From the NCBI RefSeq assembly GCF_000022065.1, contig NC_011898.1, forward strand, positions 657,501-721,500: a DNA stretch of 64,000 bases, given 5' to 3'. This DNA comes from Ruminiclostridium cellulolyticum H10. GTDB lineage: Bacteria > Bacillota > Clostridia > Acetivibrionales > DSM-1351. Positions 9,472-18,774 of this stretch are shown piece after piece. The notes below the pieces were generated by a model. The model had not been told where the DNA came from. It did no database searches and saw only the letters and a list, made by a program, of their open reading frames with translations. Made by a program: the position numbers and the translations under genes. Each line of letters begins with the position of its first letter. Position 1 is the first letter of the stretch.

Positions 9472-11709
9472 ATGATAAAGAAGAAGAAAAGTAATGGCAG
9501 GCTGAAGAAGATTACAAAAAATTTTGCTTTTCAGCGTGCTTTTCTTGCTATTATTACGGTACTAATTGCTTTTTTTATAATTCAGACGGGGGCAATTCCT
9601 AAAAAGTACAGATTAAGTGTGGGGGATGTTTCTACGTATGATATTACAGCCCCTAGAGATTTGGTTAACGAGGTTCTAACAGAAAAAAACAGAATTTCTG
9701 CAAGAGATAATGTTGAACCAGTTAATAGGGAAGATACAAAAGCATTTGTAGAGGTCATTTATAAGAAGGATGATTTTTTCAGGGCAGTTTCATCTGCCAG
9801 AGAAAGTATAGAAAAAAATTTAAGACAGCTAGGTGTAAATTCAAATACAAAGGATTATGATGTATACCTGAAACAGGTCCGTGAAGAAGCAATTAACAGC
9901 CTTACAGAGCAGGTAGCCAAGTTAAATATACCCCTTTCTGCAGACCAGATTAATTTTCTTGTTTCCAAAGTTTCGGACAGTGAGCTTGATAGTTTTGAGG
10001 AGATTACCCGCCAGCTTATTTCTGATTCAATGTCTGAAGAGGTGACTGAAAGCAATCTTGCAATTCATATACATAGGCTGCAAAACAGTTATCAAAGTGA
10101 ACAGGGAATAAGCCAGGAACTTAAAAATATAGGTAATCAGCTTGTAAAAGCAATATTGAAGCCTAACAGAGTTATAGATCAGGAGGCTACAGAAAAGAAA
10201 CAGCAGGAAGCCTACAATAATGATGCAAACATTGTAAAAATCAAAAAGGAATCAAGAATAATAAGCTTTGGTGATGTTGTAACGGAGGACAAGTTACAGC
10301 TTCTTGAAGAGTTAAATTTGCTGGAAACAAGGAGTAAATATGATTACCTTTTCTCTATTGGTATCCTCGCCACTATTTTATTTCTCACCGGTTTAGTTAT
10401 AGTGTTTTTAAACAAATACCATAAAAAAATTTACAACGACAGAAATGACCTGTTGTTATTATCTTTAATTGTTTCCATAATACTTGTTTTGGCAAGGTGT
10501 CTCTATCCTTATTACGAGGGGCTTGTAATACCCATTTTTGTAGGTACAATGCTGGTCTCCATACTATTAAACATGGAGCTGGCAATAGTAATAAACTGTG
10601 TACTTACGGTGGGTATTTCAATAATGATCAAGGGTGACAATAAATTTTTGTTTATGGGCCTAATTTGTGGAGTCATATCTGCTTTTCTTGTAACAAAAGC
10701 AAGCCAACGCAGCAAATTATCTATGAACGGGATACTACTTGGGTTGATAAATGTAGTTCTTATTGTTGCACTCAACTTTATACATAAAAGTGACGTGCAA
10801 ACAATTATTACAGACAGTGTAGCAGTATTTTTAAACGGTCTGATTTCAATGGTACTAACTATAGGTTTTCTGCCGTTTCTAGAAAGCGTTTTCAATATAG
10901 TGACACCATTAAAGCTTTTGGAAATTTCAGACCCTAATCATCCGCTACTTAAAAGATTGCTCATAGAAGCACCGGGAACTTATCACCACAGTCTTATGGT
11001 AGGTAATCTGGCGGAGATAGCTACAGAGGATATAGGAGGAAATGCGTTACTGTCCAGGGCCGGTGCTTATTTCCATGACGTTGGAAAATTGAAAAGACCG
11101 GACTTTTTTAAAGAGAATCAGTTGAACGAAAACCCCCACGACAGGATGACTCCCAATCTAAGTACCCTTGTTATAACGTCACATGCCAAGGATGGAGTAG
11201 ACATTGCCATAAAATACAAGCTTCCTACTGCAATCAGAGATATAATAAAACAGCACCATGGCACAACTCTGGTAGCTTACTTTTTTCATAGGGCAATGAA
11301 AGCAGGTGGAGATGACGAAATAAAACAGGAAAATTTCAGGTATGAAGGCCCGAAACCTCAGACTAAAGAGGCAGCAGTGGTTATGCTGGCGGATTCCGTA
11401 GAAGCGGCTGTAAGATCAATGACAGACAAAACAGAAGGAAAAATAGAAGGCTTGATAAGAAAAATAATTAAGGATAAGCTTGATGACGGACAACTGGATA
11501 TGTGCCAACTGACGCTTGCAGACCTTGATACTATAGCTAAATCCTTTATGCGTGTCCTAAGCGGTTATTTTCATGCAAGAGAACAATACCCTGAAATAAA
11601 AGATGCATTGAAAAAGGATATTTTTATTGAGGAAAAGGGAGAGTATAATAACGAGAAGGAAACGGAAGAGAAAAGAACAGGCGGAGGGGCAAAACTTGAT
11701 AATAATTGA
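9472..11709 (+). CDS. pgpH: Membrane HD phosphohydrolase, PgpH (YqfF) family, cyclic di-AMP phosphodiesterase
   Basis: PgpH hydrolyses the second messenger c-di-AMP at the cytoplasmic face of the membrane. The 745-residue protein has an N-terminal helix (about 20-37), a large extracellular 7TMR-HDED domain (about 40-280), seven transmembrane helices (about 285-470) and a C-terminal HD domain. Metal ligands are visible in APGTYHHSLMVGN and AGAYFHDVGKLKRPDFF, followed by ITSHAKDGVDIA and IIKQHHGT. Length and layout match PgpH. The gene overlaps the start of ybeY by 14 bases. The acidic/basic tail is poorly conserved. Confidence 0.92.
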   Translation: MIKKKKSNGRLKKITKNFAFQRAFLAIITVLIAFFIIQTGAIPKKYRLSVGDVSTYDITAPRDLVNEVLTEKNRISARDNVEPVNREDTKAFVEVIYKKDDFFRAVSSARESIEKNLRQLGVNSNTKDYDVYLKQVREEAINSLTEQVAKLNIPLSADQINFLVSKVSDSELDSFEEITRQLISDSMSEEVTESNLAIHIHRLQNSYQSEQGISQELKNIGNQLVKAILKPNRVIDQEATEKKQQEAYNNDANIVKIKKESRIISFGDVVTEDKLQLLEELNLLETRSKYDYLFSIGILATILFLTGLVIVFLNKYHKKIYNDRNDLLLLSLIVSIILVLARCLYPYYEGLVIPIFVGTMLVSILLNMELAIVINCVLTVGISIMIKGDNKFLFMGLICGVISAFLVTKASQRSKLSMNGILLGLINVVLIVALNFIHKSDVQTIITDSVAVFLNGLISMVLTIGFLPFLESVFNIVTPLKLLEISDPNHPLLKRLLIEAPGTYHHSLMVGNLAEIATEDIGGNALLSRAGAYFHDVGKLKRPDFFKENQLNENPHDRMTPNLSTLVITSHAKDGVDIAIKYKLPTAIRDIIKQHHGTTLVAYFFHRAMKAGGDDEIKQENFRYEGPKPQTKEAAVVMLADSVEAAVRSMTDKTEGKIEGLIRKIIKDKLDDGQLDMCQLTLADLDTIAKSFMRVLSGYFHAREQYPEIKDALKKDIFIEEKGEYNNEKETEEKRTGGGAKLDNN

Positions 11710-12181
11710 AAATGAGCAGAATAAAGTTATTGTAGACAAAAAAATAGAAAGCCTTATAGAAAAGACAATAAAACTATGTATGAAGTCAGAAAAGCTTGAC
11801 AAAGATTACGAAGTAAATGTTTTAATTGTTGATGATGAAGAGATAAGAGGTATAAACAAAGAGCATAGGGATACAGATAAATCCACTGATGTTCTATCCT
11901 TCCCAATGGTAAATTTTAAGGACGGTAAGCTTATATCAGACGAAGGGGACTATGACCTTGAAATGGGCGAGTTAATTCTGGGAGATATTATTATTTCTGC
12001 TGAAACTGCCCAGAGGCAGGCAGAAGCCTACGGTCACAGTTTCGAAAGAGAGATGGCTTTTCTCACGGCACATTCCTGTTTCCACCTGTTGGGTTACGAT
12101 CATATGGAAAAGAATGAGGAAGAGATAATGTTCAAAAAGCAGGAGGACATTTTAATAGAGATTGGACTTCCTAGAGATTAA
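11696..12181 (+). CDS. ybeY: Endoribonuclease YbeY (16S rRNA 3'-end maturation)
   Basis: YbeY is a single-strand endoribonuclease that matures 16S rRNA and takes part in ribosome quality control. The zinc site HSCFHLLGYDH is complete (three histidines), and DVLSFPM is the usual conserved loop. I choose TTG at 11696 because GGAGGGG lies six bases upstream and it gives 161 residues, the normal family length. A longer frame from 11627 would add a highly basic stretch that overlaps pgpH. The gene is translationally coupled to pgpH and followed by dgkA after 14 bases. Confidence 0.92.
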   Translation: MIIIENEQNKVIVDKKIESLIEKTIKLCMKSEKLDKDYEVNVLIVDDEEIRGINKEHRDTDKSTDVLSFPMVNFKDGKLISDEGDYDLEMGELILGDIIISAETAQRQAEAYGHSFEREMAFLTAHSCFHLLGYDHMEKNEEEIMFKKQEDILIEIGLPRD

Positions 12182-12195
12182 GGAGTACTATTACT

Positions 12196-12570
12196 ATGAA
12201 GAACAGAAATATTATAGAGAGCTTTAATAATGCTGTTCAAGGTATATGGTATACTATTTTAAACGAAAGAAATATGAAAATTCATTTGATTACAGGGGCT
12301 TTTGTAATATTACTTTCACTGTGGGTTCAAGTAAGTAAAATTGAGCTTACCATAATTTGTCTTACAATTGCAATGGTAATCTGCTTTGAATTAATTAATA
12401 CTGCTGTAGAAGTTGTAGTTAATATTATAGTTGATGTATATCACCCCAAAGCAAAAATAATAAAGGATGTTTCAGCTGGGGCTGTTTTCATATCGGCGGT
12501 TTTTAGTATAGCAATAGGAATACTTATTCTTGCTGATAAAATTATATATAAATTAACGCTTCTACTATGA
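12196..12570 (+). CDS. dgkA: Diacylglycerol / undecaprenol kinase
   Basis: This 124-residue integral membrane kinase has three transmembrane helices (about 33-50, 55-73, 97-117). The DgkA signature appears as FELINTAVEVVVNIIVDVYH, followed by AKIIKDVSAGAV. In Gram-positive bacteria this family phosphorylates undecaprenol, recycling the lipid carrier for cell-wall synthesis. The conserved position next to ybeY and cdd supports the call. Confidence 0.93.
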   Translation: MKNRNIIESFNNAVQGIWYTILNERNMKIHLITGAFVILLSLWVQVSKIELTIICLTIAMVICFELINTAVEVVVNIIVDVYHPKAKIIKDVSAGAVFISAVFSIAIGILILADKIIYKLTLLL

Positions 12571-12589
12571 TGAAAAGGAGTCTTTAAAA

Positions 12590-12979
12590 ATGACTGAAAT
12601 AGAACTTGCATCACGTGCAAGAAAGGCTATGGATACAGCCTATGCCCCCTATTCAAAGTTCAGGGTGGGGGCGGCACTGTTAACAGCTTCTGGCAGAGTA
12701 TACACGGGCTGCAATATTGAAATAGCTTCGTTCGGTGCAACAAATTGTGCGGAGAGAACTGCAATTTTTAAGGCTGTTTCCGAAGAGGGCAGGATAAAGA
12801 TTGATAAAATTGCTATAGCCAGTGATGACGAGGATTACATATATCCCTGTGGCATATGCAGACAGGTAATGGCTGAATTTGCAGACGATGAAATGGAGCT
12901 CATATGTACCAGAAAAAATGGGGAATACAAAAAAATGAGGTTTGGAGATTTGCTTCCAAATGCATTCCGAACTTTTTAA
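12590..12979 (+). CDS. cdd: Cytidine deaminase
   Basis: Cdd converts cytidine and deoxycytidine to uridine and deoxyuridine in pyrimidine salvage. The 129-residue protein has the zinc motifs NCAERTAIFKAVSE (Cys ligand and catalytic Glu) and PCGICRQVMAEF (two Cys ligands). That is the all-cysteine arrangement of small tetrameric enzymes. APYSKFRVGAAL is the substrate-binding start. An RBS-like AAAGGAG precedes the ATG. Gene order dgkA-cdd-era is as in Bacillus. Confidence 0.95.
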   Translation: MTEIELASRARKAMDTAYAPYSKFRVGAALLTASGRVYTGCNIEIASFGATNCAERTAIFKAVSEEGRIKIDKIAIASDDEDYIYPCGICRQVMAEFADDEMELICTRKNGEYKKMRFGDLLPNAFRTF

Positions 12980-13000
12980 TAGAATATAATGGAGGAGACA

Positions 13001-13897
13001 ATGTCATATAAATCAGGTTTTGTATCAGTAATAGGAAGGCCTAATGTAGGAAAATCAACACTTTTAAATACGATAACAGGTCAGAAAATTGCAATAATGT
13101 CCAACAAACCCCAAACTACAAGAAATACTATAAGGGGTGTTATAACAAATAAAGAATGTCAGCTTATATTGATTGATACTCCGGGTATTCACAAGCCAAA
13201 AACTAAGCTTGGAGAATACATGGTAAACGTTGCTTCTGAGACAATAAAGGAAGTTGATTTGATTCTGTTTCTGGTAGAAGCGAATACACAGCCGGGAGCT
13301 CAGGATGTTAATATTATACAGCAGTTAAAGCAGATAAAAACTCCTGTTTTTCTTATACTGAATAAGGTTGATCTGATAAGTAAGGATAAATTGCTGGCAA
13401 TAATAGACAGCTACAGCAAACTTATGGATTTTAAAGCGATTATTCCGATTTCGGCATTAAAAAATGATGGTATTGATTTAATATTAAAAGAGGCATTGGA
13501 TTACATTCCGGAGGGGCCGCAGTTTTTCTCGGAAGATATGCTTACAGACCAACCAGAAAAAGTAATTGCTGCTGAAATGATAAGGGAAAAAGTTCTGCTT
13601 AATCTTGATGATGAGGTTCCTCACGGTGTTGGTGTAGAGGTTACATCCTTCAAGGAGAGGGAAGATGGGCTAATAAATATTCAGGCCACCATATACTGCG
13701 AAAAAAGCTCTCACAAGGGCATAATTATAGGTAAGCAGGGAAATATGCTTAAAAAAATCGGAAGTGCTGCAAGATACGAAATTGAGCGTCTGCTAGACAC
13801 GAAGATATTTCTTGAACTCTGGGTAAAGGTAAAGCCTGACTGGAGAAACAGTGACAATATGCTTAAAACACTGGGTTACAAAACTAATAAAAACTAA
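13001..13897 (+). CDS. era: GTPase Era (30S subunit assembly)
   Basis: Era binds 16S rRNA near its 3' end and couples GTP hydrolysis to 30S assembly. The 298-residue product has G1 GRPNVGKST, G3 DTPGIH, G4 NKVD, and a C-terminal KH domain with GIIIGKQGNMLKKIG (about 230-275). The ATG at 13001 is preferred over the in-frame one at 12989, because the upstream codons themselves form the GGAGGA ribosome site. It belongs to the ybeY-dgkA-cdd-era block. Confidence 0.95.
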   Translation: MSYKSGFVSVIGRPNVGKSTLLNTITGQKIAIMSNKPQTTRNTIRGVITNKECQLILIDTPGIHKPKTKLGEYMVNVASETIKEVDLILFLVEANTQPGAQDVNIIQQLKQIKTPVFLILNKVDLISKDKLLAIIDSYSKLMDFKAIIPISALKNDGIDLILKEALDYIPEGPQFFSEDMLTDQPEKVIAAEMIREKVLLNLDDEVPHGVGVEVTSFKEREDGLINIQATIYCEKSSHKGIIIGKQGNMLKKIGSAARYEIERLLDTKIFLELWVKVKPDWRNSDNMLKTLGYKTNKN

Positions 13898-13985
13898 ACG
13901 GGTATACTCTTGGAGAATTGTGAGAGAATATATAGTGTAAAAGTATAGTTCTAAACAAATCTTTGAGCCAAGGGGGCTGACATTT

Positions 13986-14120
13986 ATGTTACTGGACTTT
14001 GTATGGAATGTTTTTAAAACGACAGGAAGTATTGATTCGTATGTTCTGATGAAAGAGATCGAAGAGAAATTTAAGTCTGAAACAGCAGAGAATGTCATGC
14101 GGGAGGAAACAGAAGTTTAG
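13986..14120 (+). CDS. yqzL: YqzL family small protein
   Basis: A 44-residue ORF begins MLLDFVWNVFKTTGSIDSYV and continues with LMKEIEEKF. This matches the YqzL family, which starts with the pattern M-L-D-F-x-W-x-V-F-x-x-T-G-x-I-D-x-Y. YqzL genes lie between era and recO in many Firmicutes, exactly as here. AAGGGGG precedes the ATG. Function unknown. Confidence 0.85.
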   Translation: MLLDFVWNVFKTTGSIDSYVLMKEIEEKFKSETAENVMREETEV

Positions 14121-14138
14121 GCATTATCGGGGTTAATA

Positions 14139-14891
14139 ATGAGTTATGTTAATTATAAGGGGTTAGTAATAAAAGAAATAAATACCGGAGAAGCAGATAA
14201 GATTATTACGGTGCTAACTGCTGAAGAAGGTAAAATATCAATAGCTGCAAAAAATGCGAGAAGGGCGAAAAGTTCATTGGGTGCAGGGTCACAGCTTTTT
14301 GCCTACAGCGACTATATGTTGTTTAAAGGAAAAGAGCTTTACAATATGTCCAGCTGTCAGGTAATAGAGCCAAATTATGAGATAAGAAACGATATTGAAA
14401 AACTGATATACTGCTCTCATATACTTGAGTTGATTTTGGATAATGTTCAGGAGGGAGAACCTTCTGAAGAGATTCTTCAGCTTCTGCTGAATACTCTCTA
14501 TGTTATTTCAAAAACAAACCGACCGCTCAATCTTGTAACCAGAGTTTTTGAATTAAGGCTCATGTCCCTGCTGGGATATGAGCCCCATGTTATCAGTTGT
14601 GTAAACTGTGGAAAAGCACAAGACGAGAATATGTACTTTGATTTTGACAGCTCGGGGTTGATTTGTAAAAAATGCTTAAATCCGAGGTCAAGGTCCTTTT
14701 TGTTACTTCCGGGTACGGTCAAGGCGTTGAAATACATAATGTGCATTAGTCCTCAAAAACTGTTTAACTTTTCACTTTCCCAGGAATCCATAAAAGAATT
14801 AGGGGAAATATCAAAAAGATATATAAAGGAACACATTGGAAAAGAGTACAGAAAACTTGATTATCTGAAACAATTGAAGCTGGATGGTTAA
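14139..14891 (+). CDS. recO: DNA repair protein RecO
   Basis: RecO loads RecA on SSB-coated single-stranded DNA with RecR in the RecFOR pathway. The 250-residue protein has the N-terminal OB fold (starts SYVNYKGLVIKEINTGEADK, with AAKNARRAKSSLGAG), a helical middle, and a four-cysteine zinc knuckle CVNCG...LICKKC (about 156-180). Length is typical. It closes the era-yqzL-recO run. Confidence 0.94.
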   Translation: MSYVNYKGLVIKEINTGEADKIITVLTAEEGKISIAAKNARRAKSSLGAGSQLFAYSDYMLFKGKELYNMSSCQVIEPNYEIRNDIEKLIYCSHILELILDNVQEGEPSEEILQLLLNTLYVISKTNRPLNLVTRVFELRLMSLLGYEPHVISCVNCGKAQDENMYFDFDSSGLICKKCLNPRSRSFLLLPGTVKALKYIMCISPQKLFNFSLSQESIKELGEISKRYIKEHIGKEYRKLDYLKQLKLDG

Positions 14892-14909
14892 TGACATTTG
14901 GAGTGAGAC

Positions 14910-16370
14910 ATGAATACAAACTTATATTCAGCACTTTCATTAATTATAATTATATCAAACAGTATTTTCATTATCACAGCCCTCTTTTTTGAAAGAAAAA
15001 AGCCGGTACGAGCTTTGAGTTGGATTTTAGCACTCACTCTATTACCTGTAGCCGGCTTTTTATTATATATGATATTTGGCAGGCCCTTAAATTTGAAAAA
15101 AAGGAAATTCCATATAAAAAATCATAAGGATGTTGAATACAGCAGAGAGATTTATCAGACATTGGGGAAGGTATCTTACGACGAAGCCATGTTCAAGGAG
15201 TCCTACAATCACTACGTAAAACAGCTTATAAACTTTAATATTAGCCTGTCTCAAAGCCCTTTTACTAATGATAACAAAGTGGAAATATTCACAAAAACTC
15301 AGGATAAATACGATTCCTTGTTAAAGGATATTGAGGGTGCTGAAACCTCTATCCATATGCTGTATTTTATTATTAAAAATGATAAAATCGGTACAAAACT
15401 AATAAATACTCTTGCATCAAAGGCTAAAGACGGTATTACAGTGAGAGTACTTTTTGACCACGGACAGAATCTTTTGTTTCCGTATAGAGCTTTTAAACCT
15501 ATTATAGATAACGGAGGAGAGGTATTAAGCTTCTTTTCAAACTCAATAGACAACTACCTTAAAGCAAACTATAGAAATCACAGGAAGATAGTGGTTATAG
15601 ACGGAAGGATAGGATATGTCGGAGGAATTAATATAGGTGATGAGTATTTGGGATTGCATAAGAGAATCAAGCCATGGAGAGATACTCACCTTAAAGTAAC
15701 AGGAAGCAGCGTTTACTGCCTTCAGCTCAGGTTTATGACAGATTGGCTGTATGCTTCCAAAAAAGAGGTAGACTTCGGTAGATTGGATAAATACTTTAGG
15801 CCTATCAGAAAGGAAGAAGGTGGAGATGTAGCTATCCAAATGGTGTCAAGCGGTCCTGATACCAATGCAGAGGAGATTAAGAGGAGCATGATAAAAATGA
15901 TCAATTCTGCAAAATACTCTATTCTTATTCAGACCCCTTATTTCGTACCGGATGATCCATTTCTTGAAGCATTACAGAACGCTGCAATGTCAGGTGTAAA
16001 AGTCATTATCCAGATACCTGAAGTACCTGACAAAAGACTTGTATATAAGGTAACCACATCATTTATTGAAGATGTGATGGACTTCGGAGTAAAGGTTTAC
16101 CTGTATCCCGGCTTTTTACATGCGAAAATGATAGTAATAGACGATACCTGCTGTTCAATAGGTTCTGCTAATACGGACATGAGAAGCTTTTCACTGGATT
16201 TTGAGATTAACGCATTTATGTATGGACATAATATTACCGAAAAATGTTCAACAATATTCTATAATGACCTTAACATATGCAGGGAGGTAACCGAAGAAAA
16301 TTATAAAAAAAGAGGTTTACTGTCAAAAACCCTGGAAAGCATTTGTAGACTGCTATCACCGCTTCTTTAG
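14910..16370 (+). CDS. cls: Cardiolipin synthase
   Basis: This enzyme joins two phosphatidylglycerol molecules into cardiolipin at the membrane. The 486-residue protein has two N-terminal transmembrane helices (about 5-25 and 35-55) and two phospholipase D (HKD) motifs: NHRKIVVIDGRIGYVGGIN and HAKMIVIDDTCCSIGSANTD, the second followed by MRSFSLDFE. Length and order are standard for bacterial Cls. It starts 18 bases after recO and may be read through from that block. Confidence 0.94.
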   Translation: MNTNLYSALSLIIIISNSIFIITALFFERKKPVRALSWILALTLLPVAGFLLYMIFGRPLNLKKRKFHIKNHKDVEYSREIYQTLGKVSYDEAMFKESYNHYVKQLINFNISLSQSPFTNDNKVEIFTKTQDKYDSLLKDIEGAETSIHMLYFIIKNDKIGTKLINTLASKAKDGITVRVLFDHGQNLLFPYRAFKPIIDNGGEVLSFFSNSIDNYLKANYRNHRKIVVIDGRIGYVGGINIGDEYLGLHKRIKPWRDTHLKVTGSSVYCLQLRFMTDWLYASKKEVDFGRLDKYFRPIRKEEGGDVAIQMVSSGPDTNAEEIKRSMIKMINSAKYSILIQTPYFVPDDPFLEALQNAAMSGVKVIIQIPEVPDKRLVYKVTTSFIEDVMDFGVKVYLYPGFLHAKMIVIDDTCCSIGSANTDMRSFSLDFEINAFMYGHNITEKCSTIFYNDLNICREVTEENYKKRGLLSKTLESICRLLSPLL

Positions 16371-16486
16371 CTTATAATCCTTAGAAAAAGTTACAAATAT
16401 GACACAAATAGAACACATTTAGTGTTTATACTTAAATAGTTAAATGTGATTTAAACTGTTCGTATGCTTTGGAGGAGGTAGTATTC

Positions 16487-16567
16487 TTGAATCGAAAGGT
16501 ACTTGGAATAATTATTATGCTTCTGGCAGTAGTATTTCTCCTTTGGGGATGGAATAATATAGTTTGA
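16487..16567 (+). CDS. Membrane microprotein, 26 residues
   Basis: A TTG-initiated ORF encodes a basic start MNRKV and a single hydrophobic helix (about residues 5-21, LGIIIMLLAVVFLLWGW), ending NNIV. A strong GGAGGAGGT lies seven bases upstream, much better than chance. No family recognised. It sits alone between cls and the ABC exporter. Predicted single-pass membrane peptide; function unknown. Confidence 0.5.
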   Translation: MNRKVLGIIIMLLAVVFLLWGWNNIV

Positions 16568-16952
16568 TATAAGTAAAATTTGCAATATAAAGTACTTTCT
16601 TACAAGAGGATGTCTTTGGGCGTGTTATGTAAACTATAAAACTTATCCAAAGATTTATTACACAAAAACTTCCCTTATAAAACCTAATAACTCCGAAACT
16701 TTTTAGGATGTATTAATGCTCTGCATGTTTTCGGCAAGTAAAAATACCGTTTATAGCTATAGTTTAGGATAATCATACACGTCAATTCTTTTCTTTCATG
16801 GGTGAACCCTCTCTATGATGTAAGAATATTTAACTTATTTTATAAACATGCTTATTGTGTCATAAAAATTTGTGTTATTCTGCATTGTTTTTCAAATATC
16901 AATACAATATAATTGATAGATATGGATAAAATCCGAAATAAAGGAGGGTAAT
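16568..16952. other. Intergenic region upstream of ABC exporter, including promoter
   Basis: No gene is visible in about 385 bases. Short inverted repeats occur (for example CCTAA...TTAGG near 16683-16708) but none has a terminator-like T tract. The right end holds the promoter listed separately. Confidence 0.5.
16885..16913 (+). promoter_or_regulatory. Promoter of micro-ORF and ABC exporter
   Basis: TTGTTT (16885-16890), 17-base spacer, perfect TATAAT (16908-16913), about 40 bases before the micro-ORF start. Confidence 0.7.
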
Positions 16953-17030
16953 ATGACACTAATTTCGGACAAAATAGTTATTGCAGAAAAAATGCTTAAC
17001 GTAAAATGGGGGAATTTATTCGTTGTTTAA
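16953..17030 (+). CDS. Possible leader peptide overlapping ABC exporter start, 25 residues
   Basis: An ATG with GGAGGG five bases upstream opens MTLISDKIVIAEKMLNVKWG and ends five codons later (NLFVV). Its stop lies inside the next gene: the exporter TTG (17023) is eight bases before this ORF's end. This arrangement suggests translational coupling or a leader peptide. In B. subtilis the analogous exporter operon bmrCD is preceded by a small regulatory ORF (bmrB); the parallel is inference, as no sequence similarity is claimed. Confidence 0.45.
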   Translation: MTLISDKIVIAEKMLNVKWGNLFVV

Positions 17031-18774
17031 ATTAATAAAATATTTAAAGCCATATATGAAACAAGTTGTATTAGGTCCGGCCTTCAAACTATTTGAAGCT
17101 ATTTTGGAATTAACCATACCTTTACTGATGGCGAAGCTTATTGACAACGGAGTAAAGGCAAACAATCCATCATACGTTTATATGATGGGGGGAATAATGG
17201 TTGCAATTGCCATAACGGGTGCCGGGTCCGCATATATATGCCAGTACTATGCTTCCATAGCTTCACAAGGGTTTGGAACTTCAATGAGAAACCTTCTATT
17301 TAAAAAGATACAAAGTTATTCCTTCAATGAGCTTGATAAATTTGGAACACCTTCTCTCATAAACAGAATAACCAGTGATGTAAACCAGCTTCAGCTTGCT
17401 GTTGCTATGCTTATAAGACTTGTAGTCAGAGTGCCTTTTCTTTGTATAGGCGGTTTAATTATGGCAATGACCATCAACTTAAAGCTATCTGTAATACTGT
17501 TTATAACAATGCCGTTTTTTGCACTGTTTATTTATTTTATAATGTCAAGAACAATACCTCTTTATAAAACAGTTCAGAGGAAGCTTGATACATTATCTGT
17601 AATAATACGTGAAAACTTGTCCGGGGTGCGGGTGATACGTGCTTTTGCAGGACTGGACAAGGAAAGGGAGCGGTTTACAAAAGGTAACAGGGAATACGCA
17701 GATATGTCTATAAGGGTTGGAAGGATTTCAGCACTTCTTAATCCTGCCACGACAGTGATAGTCAATCTGGGTGTTGCTGCAATTCTGTGGTTCGGTGGAA
17801 TACAGGTATATCATGGAGCAATGACACAGGGCGAAATAATTGCATATATAAACTATATAAATATGATTCTTTCTGCACTCATTTTACTTGCAAATCTGGT
17901 TGTTACCTTCACCAAGGCGGCAGCTTCAGCAAATAGGGTCAATGAGATATTGGAAATTCAGCCGTCTGTAGAGGACAGGCCTGATAGAGATGTAAATGTC
18001 CGGGTTGTCGGTAATGGTTTATCGGGAATCCCCTTGATTGAATACAGAAATGTAAGTTTTACATATGATGGCTCCTCCGAGTATGCATTAAAAAATATAT
18101 CGTTCCAAATCAAAGAAGGACAAACAATTGGAATAATAGGTTCTACCGGATCAGGAAAATCTACACTTGTAAACCTTATTTCAAGATTTTATGATACTAC
18201 GGATGGTCAAATTCTGATTAACGGAACAGATATAAGAGATTTAAAGCAAAAAGATTTAAGGGATAGAATAGGACACGTACCTCAAAAATCAGTTTTATTT
18301 TCGGGAACTATTGAGGAAAACATCAGGTGGGGGAATGAGTTTGCACCGGAACCTGATATTTATTGGGCTACTGAAATTGCTCAGGCTTTAGATTTTATAA
18401 AGCAAAAGCCGGAAGGCTTCAAGACTGTTGTCACTCAGGGAGGAGCAAATCTTTCTGGAGGTCAGAAACAAAGACTTGCTATTGCAAGGGCGATTGTCAA
18501 GAGGCCGGAGATATTAATTCTGGACGACAGCACTAGTGCCTTGGATTATGCTACAGATGCGGCCTTAAGAAAACAGATTAAAGATAAACTAAAAGGACTG
18601 ACAATCATAATGGTAACACAAAGGGTAGCTGCAATCAGGGATGCGGATCTGATAGTAGTACTGGATGATGGGGAAATAGTAGGAATAGGCGGAAATGAAG
18701 AACTGTTGGAAACCTGCCCGGTTTATCAGGAAATTTACTATTCACAAAGAAAAAGTGAGGTAGCACAGAAATGA
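17023..18774 (+). CDS. ABC exporter subunit with degenerate ATP site (heterodimer partner 1)
   Basis: This 583-residue half-transporter has six transmembrane helices (about 15-315) fused to an ATPase domain. Walker A is GSTGSGKST (373-381) and the signature is LSGGQ (477-481). Walker B is ILILDDSTSALD, with Asp502 where the catalytic Glu normally sits. The switch histidine is replaced by Gln533 (MVTQRV). These two changes mark the non-canonical-site subunit of heterodimeric exporters such as TM287/288 and BmrCD. Likely a multidrug or lipid exporter; substrate cannot be told. TTG start with GGGG nearby; overlaps the partner gene by four bases. Confidence 0.9.
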   Translation: MFKLIKYLKPYMKQVVLGPAFKLFEAILELTIPLLMAKLIDNGVKANNPSYVYMMGGIMVAIAITGAGSAYICQYYASIASQGFGTSMRNLLFKKIQSYSFNELDKFGTPSLINRITSDVNQLQLAVAMLIRLVVRVPFLCIGGLIMAMTINLKLSVILFITMPFFALFIYFIMSRTIPLYKTVQRKLDTLSVIIRENLSGVRVIRAFAGLDKERERFTKGNREYADMSIRVGRISALLNPATTVIVNLGVAAILWFGGIQVYHGAMTQGEIIAYINYINMILSALILLANLVVTFTKAAASANRVNEILEIQPSVEDRPDRDVNVRVVGNGLSGIPLIEYRNVSFTYDGSSEYALKNISFQIKEGQTIGIIGSTGSGKSTLVNLISRFYDTTDGQILINGTDIRDLKQKDLRDRIGHVPQKSVLFSGTIEENIRWGNEFAPEPDIYWATEIAQALDFIKQKPEGFKTVVTQGGANLSGGQKQRLAIARAIVKRPEILILDDSTSALDYATDAALRKQIKDKLKGLTIIMVTQRVAAIRDADLIVVLDDGEIVGIGGNEELLETCPVYQEIYYSQRKSEVAQK

